Shown: in pieces, positions 34,096 through 42,384 of the stretch | How positions within the stretch are numbered: the stretch's first letter is position 1 | Layout of the letters: each line of letters opens with the position of its first letter | Assembly: GCF_003231275.1 (NCBI RefSeq) | Contig: NZ_QKVL01000039.1 | Span: 1 to 52,753 of the forward strand | Length of the DNA: 52,753 nucleotides | DNA from: Pseudomonas huaxiensis | Lineage (GTDB): Bacteria > Pseudomonadota > Gammaproteobacteria > Pseudomonadales > Pseudomonadaceae | Direction: 5' to 3' | Position numbers and translations under genes: made by a program | The notes under the pieces: generated by a model | Told to the model about the DNA's origin: nothing | The model's database searches: none | What the model saw: the letters and a program-made list of their open reading frames with translations, nothing else

Positions 34096-35178
34096 ATGAG
34101 CATCTTGTTCGAGCCGGTGCGCCTGGGCGAACTGCAACTGGCCAACCGTATCGTCATGGCCCCGATGACCCGCAGCCGCGCCGATGTGCAGGCCGTGCCC
34201 ACTGCCGAGATGGTCGAGTACTACCGCCAGCGGGCCAGCGCCGGGCTGATCGTCGCCGAAGGCACCGCGCCGTCGGCAGGTGGTCTGGGCTACTGCCGCA
34301 CCCCGGCGATCTACACCGCCGAGCAGATAGCCGCCTGGCGCCAGGTGACCCGCGCCGTGCATGCGGAGGGCGGGCGCATCGTCCTGCAACTGATGCACGT
34401 CGGCCGCGCCGCCAGCCGCTACAACAAGCCGGCCGGTGCTGCCACGGTGGCGCCGTCGGCCCTGCGCGCCAACACCCAGGTGTTCACCGACGCGGTAGGC
34501 ATGGCCGACACCGAGCAGCCCGAGGCCTTGAGCGTTGCCGGCATTGCCGCGGTAATCGCCGAGTACCGCCAGGCCGCGCTGAATGCCCGCGAAGCCGGCT
34601 TCGACGGCGTCGAGCTGCACTGCACCAGCGGCTACCTGCCGATGCAGTTCCTCGCCTCGGGCAGCAATCAGCGCACCGATGCCTATGGCGGCAGTGCGGA
34701 GAATCGCGTGCGGTTCGTCGTCGAGACGGTACAGGCGATGGCCGATGCCATTGGTGTCGGGCGGGTCGCCGTGCGCTTCTGTCCGGGCAACCCTTACAAC
34801 GACATTCAGGACGATGACCCGGCCGCCACCGCGATTGCCCTGTGCACTGCGCTGGCGCCACTGGAGCTGGCCTACCTGCATGTGATGCGTTCGCCGCTCG
34901 GCACCCTCGATGCCTTCGCCCTGGCCCGTGCCTACGGCAACCAGCGGCTGATCCTCAATGATGGTTTCGACGGTGCCTCGGCCAATACCGCGCTGGACGC
35001 GGGCGAGGGCGTTGCGGTTTCGTTCGGTCGGCATTTCATTGCCAACCCGGATCTGGTCGAGCGCCTGCGGCAGGACCAGCCGCTGGCCGCCTTCGACCGC
35101 AAGACCCTCTACACCGCCGGCCCCCGCGGCTACACCGATTATCCCGCGCTCAGCCAGGTGGTGGAGGTGACCCCATGA
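34096..35178 (+). CDS. alkene reductase (old yellow enzyme family)
   Basis: A 360-residue FMN-dependent ene-reductase that reduces activated C=C bonds with NAD(P)H. Family marks: LANRIVMAPMTRSRAD (16-30), QLMHVGRAA (98-106), GFDGVELHCTSGYLPMQFL (168-186), NQRTDAYGGSAENR (191-204) and GVAVSFGRHFIANP near the C-terminus. The substrate-anchoring pair, usually H and N (or H and H), reads H175 and S178; Y180 is kept. This substitution may change substrate binding. It is first of an operon with the acyl-CoA synthetase (ATGA overlap) and metallo-hydrolase. In this setting it may reduce an enone ring or unsaturated acyl chain. Confidence 0.9.
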   Translation: MSILFEPVRLGELQLANRIVMAPMTRSRADVQAVPTAEMVEYYRQRASAGLIVAEGTAPSAGGLGYCRTPAIYTAEQIAAWRQVTRAVHAEGGRIVLQLMHVGRAASRYNKPAGAATVAPSALRANTQVFTDAVGMADTEQPEALSVAGIAAVIAEYRQAALNAREAGFDGVELHCTSGYLPMQFLASGSNQRTDAYGGSAENRVRFVVETVQAMADAIGVGRVAVRFCPGNPYNDIQDDDPAATAIALCTALAPLELAYLHVMRSPLGTLDAFALARAYGNQRLILNDGFDGASANTALDAGEGVAVSFGRHFIANPDLVERLRQDQPLAAFDRKTLYTAGPRGYTDYPALSQVVEVTP

Positions 35179-37025
35179 ACCTGCCATCCTCCGGCTTGCC
35201 AACCAGCGCCGTGGTGCCCCGCGAGCAGACCCAGGCGATCCTCGACCGTCGCGGCGCGGCGGCCGGGCAGATCAAACCTGCGGACCACTACACCCTGGCC
35301 GACCGCCTCGAACAACAAGCCGCGCGCTTCGCCGAGCGGCCCTTCCTGATCTATGGCAAGCAGTCCCTGAGCTACGCCGAAGTGGACGCCCGCGCCAACC
35401 AGATAGCCCATACCTTCTACGCCAAGGGCCTGCGCGCCGGCGACGTCTGCGCCATGGTCATGGAAAACCGCCCGGCGTTCTTCTGCACCTGGTTCGGCCT
35501 GGTCAAGCTCGGCGTGGTGGTGGCCTTCATCAACACCCAGGTCAACGGCCGGCCGCTGCTGCATGCGCTGGAAACCACCGGCGCCAAAGCCCTGGTGATC
35601 GGCGAAGAATGCCTGGGCAACGTGCTCGCCACCGAGGGCCTGCCGACGCTGGCCTACTGGCTGGTGGGCGATGAGGAAAATCCGTGGGCCGGCGATCTGC
35701 CCGGGTTTATCGACCGCCAGTTCGCCAGCCGCCTGGACAGCGCGCCGCGCAGCGCCTTCCCGCGGGATATCCGCGCGGCGGTCGAGGCGCAGGCGACCAC
35801 CTTGCTGATCTTCACCTCCGGCACCACCGGCCTGCCCAAGGCGGCGCGCTACAGCCATATGCGCTGGATGTCCTCGGGGGACGTGATGGAAGTCACCCTG
35901 GCGGCGACCTGCGACGACGTCTTCTACTGCTGCCTGCCGCTGTACCACGGCGCCGCCGCCACCTCGGTGACCTCCACTGCGCTGCGCGCCGGAGCCAGCA
36001 TCGTGGTGCGGCGCAAGTTCAGCGTCAGCGAATTCTGGCGCGATGTGGTGCGCCACAACATCAGCGTGTTCCAGTACATCGGCGAGATCTGCCGCTACCT
36101 GCTCAACCGCCCGGAACAGCCCGGCGAGCGCGACCACAACCTGCGCTGCATGCTCGGCGCCGGCTTGACCCCGGAATCCTGGCAGCGCTGGATCGAGCGC
36201 TTCGGGCCCGTCCAGGTGTTCGAAGGCTGGGGTGCTACCGAGGCCAACACCGCGCTGATCAACGTCGACAACTACGTGGGTTCCTGCGGACGGGTTCCGG
36301 ATTGGGAGCGCACCAACCTGCGGCTGATCCGCTTCGACGTGGAAAACGACTGCCACCCGCGGGATGAAAACGGTTTCTACCAGGTCTGCGAAGTGGGCGA
36401 GTTGGGCGAAGCCATGGCCTTTATCGTCAACCACCCGGAAATCGGCGGCGGGCGCTTCGAGGGCTACACCTCGGCCGACGCTACCGAGAGCAAGATCCGC
36501 CGCAATGTGCTGCATGCGGGCGATGCCTGGTGGAGTTCGGGCGACCTGCTCCGTCAGGACGCCGATGGCTACTGCTACTTTGTCGACCGCATCGGTGACA
36601 CCTATCGCTGGAAGAGCGAGAACGTTTCGACCCAGGAAGTGGCGGACGCGCTCGGTGATCTGCCGGGGCTTGAACTGATCAATATCTACGGCGTGCAGGT
36701 GCCTGGCCACGAAGGCCGCGCCGGGATGGCGGCGGTGTTGATGCAGGCCGGGCAGGTGTTCGATCCCGCCGCGCTGTATGCGCTGAGCGAAGCGCGTCTG
36801 CCGCGCTATGCCGCGCCGCTGTTCGTGCGGGTCAGCGCTGCGGCGGACCTGACCAGCACCTTCAAGCTGCGCAAAGTCGATCTGCAACGCCAGGGTTATT
36901 GCCCGGCCGCCTGCCACGACCCGCTGTACATCCGCGACGAGCAGTCCGGCACTTACCAGCCGTATTCGCAGGCGCTGCTGCAACGCCTGGAACTGGCACC
37001 GTTCGTGGTCGCCGACCATGGCTGA
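35175..37025 (+). CDS. FATP/very-long-chain-type acyl-CoA synthetase
   Basis: A 616-residue ANL ligase that would activate a carboxylic acid with ATP and CoA. The phosphate loop LLIFTSGTTGLPKAARYSH is intact (about 210-228), and FEGWGATEANTALINVDN, SSGDLLRQDADGYCYFVDRIGD and WKSENVSTQEVADAL follow the FATP/FadD17 branch, whose members act on long-chain and steroid-side-chain or bile acids. It overlaps the OYE gene by four bases and the following hydrolase gene by eight. It is the obvious entry enzyme of the island. Unlike the ligase-like protein at 10182, no catalytic residue appears lost. Confidence 0.9.
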   Translation: MNLPSSGLPTSAVVPREQTQAILDRRGAAAGQIKPADHYTLADRLEQQAARFAERPFLIYGKQSLSYAEVDARANQIAHTFYAKGLRAGDVCAMVMENRPAFFCTWFGLVKLGVVVAFINTQVNGRPLLHALETTGAKALVIGEECLGNVLATEGLPTLAYWLVGDEENPWAGDLPGFIDRQFASRLDSAPRSAFPRDIRAAVEAQATTLLIFTSGTTGLPKAARYSHMRWMSSGDVMEVTLAATCDDVFYCCLPLYHGAAATSVTSTALRAGASIVVRRKFSVSEFWRDVVRHNISVFQYIGEICRYLLNRPEQPGERDHNLRCMLGAGLTPESWQRWIERFGPVQVFEGWGATEANTALINVDNYVGSCGRVPDWERTNLRLIRFDVENDCHPRDENGFYQVCEVGELGEAMAFIVNHPEIGGGRFEGYTSADATESKIRRNVLHAGDAWWSSGDLLRQDADGYCYFVDRIGDTYRWKSENVSTQEVADALGDLPGLELINIYGVQVPGHEGRAGMAAVLMQAGQVFDPAALYALSEARLPRYAAPLFVRVSAAADLTSTFKLRKVDLQRQGYCPAACHDPLYIRDEQSGTYQPYSQALLQRLELAPFVVADHG

Positions 37026-38103
37026 CCTCGACCACAACGGCCACGAACTGCGCGACGGCCTGCGCTACCCGTGGCCCAAGGCGCCGGCCGGCGGTGAAGT
37101 GCGCGCGGTGGCGGATGGCGTGTTCTGGCTGCGCATGCCGCTGCCGTTTCGCCTCGACCATATCAACCTCTACCTGCTGCAGGACGGCGATGGTTGGGTC
37201 GCGGTGGACACCGGGATGAACACCGAGCAGACCCGCGAAGTCTGGGAGCAGGTGTTCGCCGGGCTGTGCGCCGGCCAGCCGCTGCGGGCGGTGGTCTGCA
37301 CCCATTTCCACTCCGACCACGCGGGTGTCGCCGGCTGGCTGGCCGAGCGTTTTCGTTGCCCGGTGTACATGACCGAGGCCGAGTACCAGTCGCTGTACGT
37401 CAAGGTGCCGAGCGAGGTCGAACCGGGCTGGGACTTCCTGCAGCACTACGCCAGGGCCGGTTTCAGCGCCGAGCAGGCCGGCGACATGTACCGGACCATC
37501 CAGAACGGGCATTTCCGCCCGCTGCACTTCAACAGTTACCGGCGCCTGCGCGAGGGCGATCGCCTGCGCATCGGCCACCGCGAGTGGCGGGTGGTGGTAG
37601 GGCGCGGGCATTCGCCGGAACACGCCTGCCTGTACGCCGAGGCCGACGGCCTGCTGATTTCCGGGGATCAGGTGCTGCCGCGCATCACCTCGACGGTGGG
37701 TGTGCACGCCACCGAGCCGGACGCCGACCCGCTGCGTGACTGGCTGGCCTCCATCGATCACCTGCGCGCAGTACCCGACAGCGTGCTGGTGCTGCCGGCA
37801 CACGAACGTCCGTTTTTCAACCTGCATGCGCGTCTGGACCAGTTGGCGGCCCATCACCGGGCCCACCTGGCGCTGCTGTTGGCCACCTGCGACGAGCCGC
37901 GTAGCGCGCTCGAGCTGATGGCCGTGCTGTTCCCGAAGCTGTCCGGTCGTTTCGACGAACTGATGGCGCTGGGCGAAACGTTGGCCCATGCCAACTTCCT
38001 CATGGCCGAAGGGTCGCTGTCGCGGGCGGAACACGGCGGGCTCTACCGCTACCGACGGCGCGATCCCGACGCACCCGCCACCGATCCGCCCGATGTGTTG
38101 TGA
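37018..38103 (+). CDS. metallo-beta-lactamase-fold hydrolase
   Basis: A 361-residue protein with the metal motif THFHSDHAG (H96, H98, D100, H101), a downstream GRGHSPEHACLY and SGDQVLPRITST, so both zinc sites look complete. Extra C-terminal helices (from about 265) are typical of the glyoxalase-II-like/MBLAC2 branch that acts on thioesters, including acyl-CoA. In this operon it could release free acid and CoA from a dead-end intermediate. The start overlaps the synthetase gene by eight bases. No signal peptide. Followed 67 bases on by the DUF1302 gene. Confidence 0.85.
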   Translation: MADLDHNGHELRDGLRYPWPKAPAGGEVRAVADGVFWLRMPLPFRLDHINLYLLQDGDGWVAVDTGMNTEQTREVWEQVFAGLCAGQPLRAVVCTHFHSDHAGVAGWLAERFRCPVYMTEAEYQSLYVKVPSEVEPGWDFLQHYARAGFSAEQAGDMYRTIQNGHFRPLHFNSYRRLREGDRLRIGHREWRVVVGRGHSPEHACLYAEADGLLISGDQVLPRITSTVGVHATEPDADPLRDWLASIDHLRAVPDSVLVLPAHERPFFNLHARLDQLAAHHRAHLALLLATCDEPRSALELMAVLFPKLSGRFDELMALGETLAHANFLMAEGSLSRAEHGGLYRYRRRDPDAPATDPPDVL

Positions 38104-38170
38104 GCGTCCGGCACGGCGGCAATGTTGCTCAAACCCGGCAGCCTGATGGCTGCCACACAGGAGAGTCAGT

Positions 38171-39838
38171 GTGATCGATAAAAACAACAATAATGCGCCT
38201 GGCCTTGGCTCACGCGGGGTCCAGGTCACCCACCTGGCGGCGGCCATTGCCCTGGCATCGACGCAGGCCTTGGCCGGCGAGACTATCGAGTTCGATAACG
38301 GCGCGACCATCGACTGGTCGGTGACCACCAGCTACGGCGTCGGCATGCGCCTGGGCGAGCAGAGCCGGCGACTGATGGGGGTCAACGCCGACGATGCCAA
38401 CCGCAACTTCGACCGTGGTTCCCTGACCACCAACCGTATCGGCGCCCTTGGCGAGATGATCCTGCGCAAGGACAACTACGGCGCGGTGGTGCGCGCCAGT
38501 ACCTTCTACGACGACGTCTATCACAAGGGCAATGACAACGATTCGCCGGCCACCGTGAACAAGAGCGGCGACCACGACGAGTTCACCAGCGACACCCGCT
38601 ACTACAGTGGCGGCCGCACCCGTCTGTTGGATGCCTATGTGTTCGGCGGCTGGCGTTTCGATAACGACACCATGCTCGACGTCAAGGCCGGGCGGCATAT
38701 CGAGTCCTGGGGCGAGAGCCTGTATTACCCGGGCGTGAACGGCGTGCAGAACCCGTCCGATGCGGTCAAGGCCGCGCAGCCTGGGGTCGAAGTCAAGGAG
38801 GTCCTGCTGCCGGTGGGGCAGGTCTCGGCCTCGTTCCGCCTCAACCCGCAAATCACCTTCGGCGCCTATGTGCAGTACGAATGGAAGGGCACCGAGCTGC
38901 CGCCGGTGGGCAGCTACCTGTCCAGCAGCGACGTGATCGGTCCGGGTCGCGAGTTCATTTACAGCGGCAACAGCAAGATCGCCTATCGCGGCACCGACGA
39001 ACCGCGCGACAGCGGCCAGTGGGGTGTGCAGGTGCGCTTCCGGCCGGTGCCGGCAATCGAAATGTCGCTGTTCCACGTCAACTATCACGACAAGAACCCG
39101 GCCACCGCGTTGGTGGGCTATGACCCGGTGCCGGTCGGCGGCGGCCTGTATGCCTTTGCCGCCAACGGCTACAAGGTCAAGTACTTCGAGGACATCAAAC
39201 TCACCGGTATCAGCGCCTCGACCAAGCTGGGCGAGTTCCAGATCGGTGGCGAATGGTCGTACCGCGACGGCGCGCCAGTGATGGTCAATACCGGCCTCGG
39301 TCCGGTGCCGACCCGCGGCAAGGGCCAGCAGATGCAACTGTCGGCGATGCGCGTGCTGGGCGACCGGCCGTGGGCCAGCCAGACCACGCTGACCGCCGAA
39401 ATCGTTCATGTACGGGTGGACAGCGTCGATGACGCCTCCGCCGCGCCCAACCTGCAAGGTGTGAACCTGCTGCCATCGCTCGGCGGCATGGTGGGGAATT
39501 CCGATGACTACACCTACAAGACCTCATCTGCCTGGCGCAGCCGTGATTCCAGCGCCTACACCCTGGGCACATCGTTCAGTTATCCGGGGGTTTTCCAGGG
39601 CTGGGATCTGGAAGTGCCAGTGCGCTTCTCCAACGTGTTCAGCGGCTCGACACCGATGTCCGGGAGCATCTCAGGCGTGCAGGGCGACCGACGCCTGAGC
39701 GTGGGCACCACCTGGAAATACCTGGGCAACCTCGAAGTCGGCCTGAACTACACCGGCTACCTGGGCTCGGCCGACCCGGTCAAGCGCCCGTTCGCCGACC
39801 GCGACTACGCCACGTTCTCGATGAAATACAGCTTCTGA
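38171..39838 (+). CDS. DUF1302 outer-membrane protein
   Basis: A 555-residue protein starting at GTG 38171 with CAGGAGA just upstream. After an N-terminal signal (HLAAAIALASTQALAG) the sequence IEFDNGATIDWSVTTSYGVGMRL and GSLTTNRIGALGEMILRKDNYG is the DUF1302 opening, and the C-terminus ends in an aromatic strand (DRDYATFSMKYSF), a typical outer-membrane barrel signal. DUF1302 proteins accompany DUF1329 and MMPL exporters in clusters for hydrophobic substrates; here no DUF1329 gene is present. Probably forms a pore or docking protein for substrate entry. It may belong to the operon starting at 34096, as only 67 bases precede it. Confidence 0.88.
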   Translation: MIDKNNNNAPGLGSRGVQVTHLAAAIALASTQALAGETIEFDNGATIDWSVTTSYGVGMRLGEQSRRLMGVNADDANRNFDRGSLTTNRIGALGEMILRKDNYGAVVRASTFYDDVYHKGNDNDSPATVNKSGDHDEFTSDTRYYSGGRTRLLDAYVFGGWRFDNDTMLDVKAGRHIESWGESLYYPGVNGVQNPSDAVKAAQPGVEVKEVLLPVGQVSASFRLNPQITFGAYVQYEWKGTELPPVGSYLSSSDVIGPGREFIYSGNSKIAYRGTDEPRDSGQWGVQVRFRPVPAIEMSLFHVNYHDKNPATALVGYDPVPVGGGLYAFAANGYKVKYFEDIKLTGISASTKLGEFQIGGEWSYRDGAPVMVNTGLGPVPTRGKGQQMQLSAMRVLGDRPWASQTTLTAEIVHVRVDSVDDASAAPNLQGVNLLPSLGGMVGNSDDYTYKTSSAWRSRDSSAYTLGTSFSYPGVFQGWDLEVPVRFSNVFSGSTPMSGSISGVQGDRRLSVGTTWKYLGNLEVGLNYTGYLGSADPVKRPFADRDYATFSMKYSF

Positions 39839-39916
39839 GTTGCACATGCCCTGGGCGCGCCCGGGGCCTCACTATCGCTATGACAACCGGGCCTCAGGCC
39901 CGGACGGGGAGAGACT

Positions 39917-41128
39917 ATGGGCCTCAAAGGGCACGCGGCCATCGTTGGCACCGCGCAATACAAGCCGGAGAAGTACGCCACGGCGCCGAAGATGTTTCAC
40001 CTGGAGCAGGTCGCCGACCTCGCGGCCCGCGCCCTGCGCGACGCCGGGCTCAAGGCCGAGGACCTCGACGGGTTGGTGATCAACGGCCCGCAGTTTCATG
40101 AAGCCTCGGTGTTCGTCCCGGCCATGGCCGCCGAATACCTGGGCCTGCGCCTGAACTTCGCCGAAGTGGTTGATTTGGGTGGCTGCACCTCGGTGGGTAT
40201 GGTCTGGCGCGCTGCCGCCGCCATCGAACTGGGCCTGTGCCAGGCGGTGCTGTGCGTGCTGCCGGCGCGCATGGCACCGCTCGGCCCGGACGAAGACCCG
40301 AGCTGGATGGCCCGGGCCATGCGCTTCGGCGGCCACAGCACCGCGTTCGGTGCGCCGGAAGCCGAGTTCGACCTGCCTTACGGGCACATGGGGCAGAACA
40401 CCGGCTACGCGATGATCGCCCAGCGCTACGCGGCGCAGTACGGCTACGACCCGGTGGCCCTGGCGAAGATCGCCGTGGACCAGCGCACCAACGCCCAGGC
40501 CAACCCGGACGCGATGTTCTACGGCCAGCCGCTGACCATCGAACAGGTACTGGCCAGCCGCATGGTTGCCGACCCGCTGCACGTCCTCGAAATCGTCATG
40601 CCGGTGGCCGGTGGCGCGGCGATGATCATCGCCTCGAAGGAAGTCGCGGCACGCTCACGCAAGCGCCCGGCCTTCGTCACCGGTTTCGGTGAACACCTGG
40701 CGTTCAAGTCACCTTCCTATGCCGCGGACATGATCCACACACCGATCGGCCCTGCGTCCCAGCGTGCCTTTGCCATGGCCGGGCTCAAGCCCACCGATGT
40801 CGACGCTGCGCAGATCTATGACTGTTACACCATCACCGCGTTGCTGACCCTGGAAGATGCCGGTTTCTGCGGCAAGGGCGAGGGCATGGCCTTCGTTCGC
40901 GAGCACGACCTGACCTTCCGTGGCGATTTCCCGATGAACACCCATGGCGGCCAGCTCAGCTTCGGCCAGTCTGGCGCTGCGGGTGGCATGTCGCAGGTGA
41001 TCGAGGCGGTGACGCAGATCGCCGGCACGGCGGGCGAGCGTCAGCTCAACGGCTGCGACACCGTCTATGTCTCCGGCACCGGCGGCGTGATGAGCGAGCA
41101 GGGCGCATTGATTCTTCAGGGAGCATAA
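39917..41128 (+). CDS. thiolase-fold lipid-transfer/aldolase-like protein (Ltp2-like)
   Basis: A 403-residue thiolase-superfamily protein. Thiolase landmarks are partly changed: C90 in VDLGGCTSVG sits at the nucleophile position, but the catalytic GHP motif near the C-terminus reads NTHGGQLSFGQSGAAGG, so the histidine is replaced by glutamine. The segment YDCYTITALLTLEDAGFCGKGEG matches Ltp2-type side-chain aldolases, which cleave the aldol bond of a beta-hydroxyacyl-CoA and require a DUF35 partner. That partner is encoded four bases downstream at 41133. Thiolytic activity is doubtful; retro-aldol cleavage is the favoured but unproven role. Confidence 0.85.
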   Translation: MGLKGHAAIVGTAQYKPEKYATAPKMFHLEQVADLAARALRDAGLKAEDLDGLVINGPQFHEASVFVPAMAAEYLGLRLNFAEVVDLGGCTSVGMVWRAAAAIELGLCQAVLCVLPARMAPLGPDEDPSWMARAMRFGGHSTAFGAPEAEFDLPYGHMGQNTGYAMIAQRYAAQYGYDPVALAKIAVDQRTNAQANPDAMFYGQPLTIEQVLASRMVADPLHVLEIVMPVAGGAAMIIASKEVAARSRKRPAFVTGFGEHLAFKSPSYAADMIHTPIGPASQRAFAMAGLKPTDVDAAQIYDCYTITALLTLEDAGFCGKGEGMAFVREHDLTFRGDFPMNTHGGQLSFGQSGAAGGMSQVIEAVTQIAGTAGERQLNGCDTVYVSGTGGVMSEQGALILQGA

Positions 41129-41132
41129 GAGC

Positions 41133-42080
41133 ATGTCCAACAACAAACCGATGCCCGTTGCCACGGAGATTTCCGCGCCGTTCTGGGAAGGGATCAAGGC
41201 CCGTCGCCTGCTGATCCAGCAGTGCAACGCTTGTTCGCACTGGGTGTTCTACCCGCGCCGGCACTGCCCGTCGTGCCTCGCTCACGACCTGGCCTGGCGC
41301 GAAGTGCCGGGCCGGGCAACGCTGTACAGCTACACCCTGACGCGCATCCCGACCCTGCCGGACTTTGCCGATGAAATGCCGCAGAAACTGGCGGTGGTCG
41401 AACTGGCCGAAGGCGTGCGGATCAACACCAACCTGGTGGGCCTGGACGAAGACGAGATCCACATCGGCATGGCTTTGCAGCCGGTGTTCGCCGAGGTGGA
41501 CGGCAAGGGCAACCGCCTGTTGCGCTTTACTGGCATGGACAAGGACGCCGCCGCGCTGGAGCCGCTGCCGGGGCTGGAGCCTGAGCCGCAACCGGCTGAG
41601 GATGCCGGATCGGTGCGCAGGATCGACTTCAACGATGCGGCCGCGCTGCAGTCGCTGGTGAGTGACCGTTTCAGCGACTGGAGCAATGTGATCGTCGTTG
41701 ACCAGGCGCTGATCGACGCCTTTGCCCAACTGTCCGGCGATGACTACTGGATTCACACCGACCCTGAGCGCGCACGGCTGCAGAGCCCGTTTGGCGGCAC
41801 CATCGCCCATGGCGCGCTGGTGCAGGTGTTGCAGTCGCGGATGAAGCTGGCGCTAGGCTTCGAGATCACGGGATTCGGCACCCAGATCAACTACGGCTCT
41901 GACCGCCTGCGCTTCCCGGCGCCGGTACCGGCAGGAGCGCGGATCCATGCGCGGGCGCGGGTCAAGAGCGTGGAACTGCTCGGGCGTGGCACGCAATTGA
42001 CCCTGGAGATCAATATCCATGTGCTGGGGCAGGAGCGGCCTTCGGTGATCAATGATCTGGTGATTCTGTATCGGGCCTGA
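41133..42080 (+). CDS. DUF35 (zinc ribbon-OB)-MaoC hydratase fusion protein
   Basis: A 315-residue two-domain protein. Residues 1-140 are DUF35: a rubredoxin-like zinc ribbon with C31, C34, C45 and C48 (CNACSHWVFYPRRHCPSC), then an OB fold. Residues about 165-315 are a MaoC hot-dog domain with hydratase motif GDDYWIHTDPERA and FGGTIAHGALVQ; the catalytic aspartate and histidine are present although the usual NP is YW. ChsH2 of mycobacterial cholesterol side-chain breakdown fuses the same two domains in the opposite order and works with Ltp2. Here the aldolase partner is the preceding gene, so hydration and cleavage of one enoyl-CoA are probably coupled. Confidence 0.85.
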   Translation: MSNNKPMPVATEISAPFWEGIKARRLLIQQCNACSHWVFYPRRHCPSCLAHDLAWREVPGRATLYSYTLTRIPTLPDFADEMPQKLAVVELAEGVRINTNLVGLDEDEIHIGMALQPVFAEVDGKGNRLLRFTGMDKDAAALEPLPGLEPEPQPAEDAGSVRRIDFNDAAALQSLVSDRFSDWSNVIVVDQALIDAFAQLSGDDYWIHTDPERARLQSPFGGTIAHGALVQVLQSRMKLALGFEITGFGTQINYGSDRLRFPAPVPAGARIHARARVKSVELLGRGTQLTLEINIHVLGQERPSVINDLVILYRA

Positions 42081-42129
42081 ACAGCGTTGTTGTGGTGAGT
42101 GGCGTGCTAGCCGGCAGATCTTCAGCGGG

Positions 42130-42228
42130 CTCAAGATCGAGCGCCATCCGCGGCGCATCGCCGGCAAGCTGGCTCCCAGGTTTGGGGTTGACCCTGAACC
42201 CTATGGGCGCTGGCTTGCCGGGGCGCCG
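42130..42228. repeat. composite REP-type repeat
   Basis: Left part CTCAAGATCGAGCGCC at 42130-42145 and a GCGCCATCCGCGGCGC dyad, then GCCGGCAAGCTGGCTCCCA; right part GGGCGCTGGCTTGCC inverted at 42205-42219. It is the same family as the arms at 9564 and 9760. The surrounding 304-base gap (42081-42384) otherwise holds only box 2 and a promoter. Confidence 0.75.
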
Positions 42229-42294
42229 AACCGCAGCGATCCACCTCAAGGTCAGCGTTACTGCGTGTCATGCCAACCCGCGCCAGGTAAGCCA

Positions 42295-42312
42295 TTTGGA
42301 CGATGTTCCAAA
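42295..42312. promoter_or_regulatory. island regulatory box 2 (before the MMPL exporter gene)
   Basis: Perfect dyad TTTGGA-CGATGT-TCCAAA, 72 bases before the ATG at 42385. Shares the core GGACGATGTT with boxes 1 and 3. A -10-like GACTAT (42326-42331) starts 28 bases after GGACG, the same offset as in the other two. Confidence 0.65.
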
Positions 42313-42384
42313 GCTTCTCAGCACTGACTATCCCGTGAAACGACGCCCACCGTGTCAAGGAGCGCTTCGCATGAGAGACGCACA

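Noticed and set aside
35139..37037. 632-codon open frame on the minus strand opposite the acyl-CoA synthetase
   Set aside because: Antisense shadow of a gene with intact catalytic motifs.
39917..41128. Ordinary acetyl-CoA acetyltransferase
   Set aside because: The C-terminal GHP histidine is replaced by glutamine and a DUF35 partner is encoded next door, so a standard thiolase call is less likely than an aldolase or lipid-transfer type.
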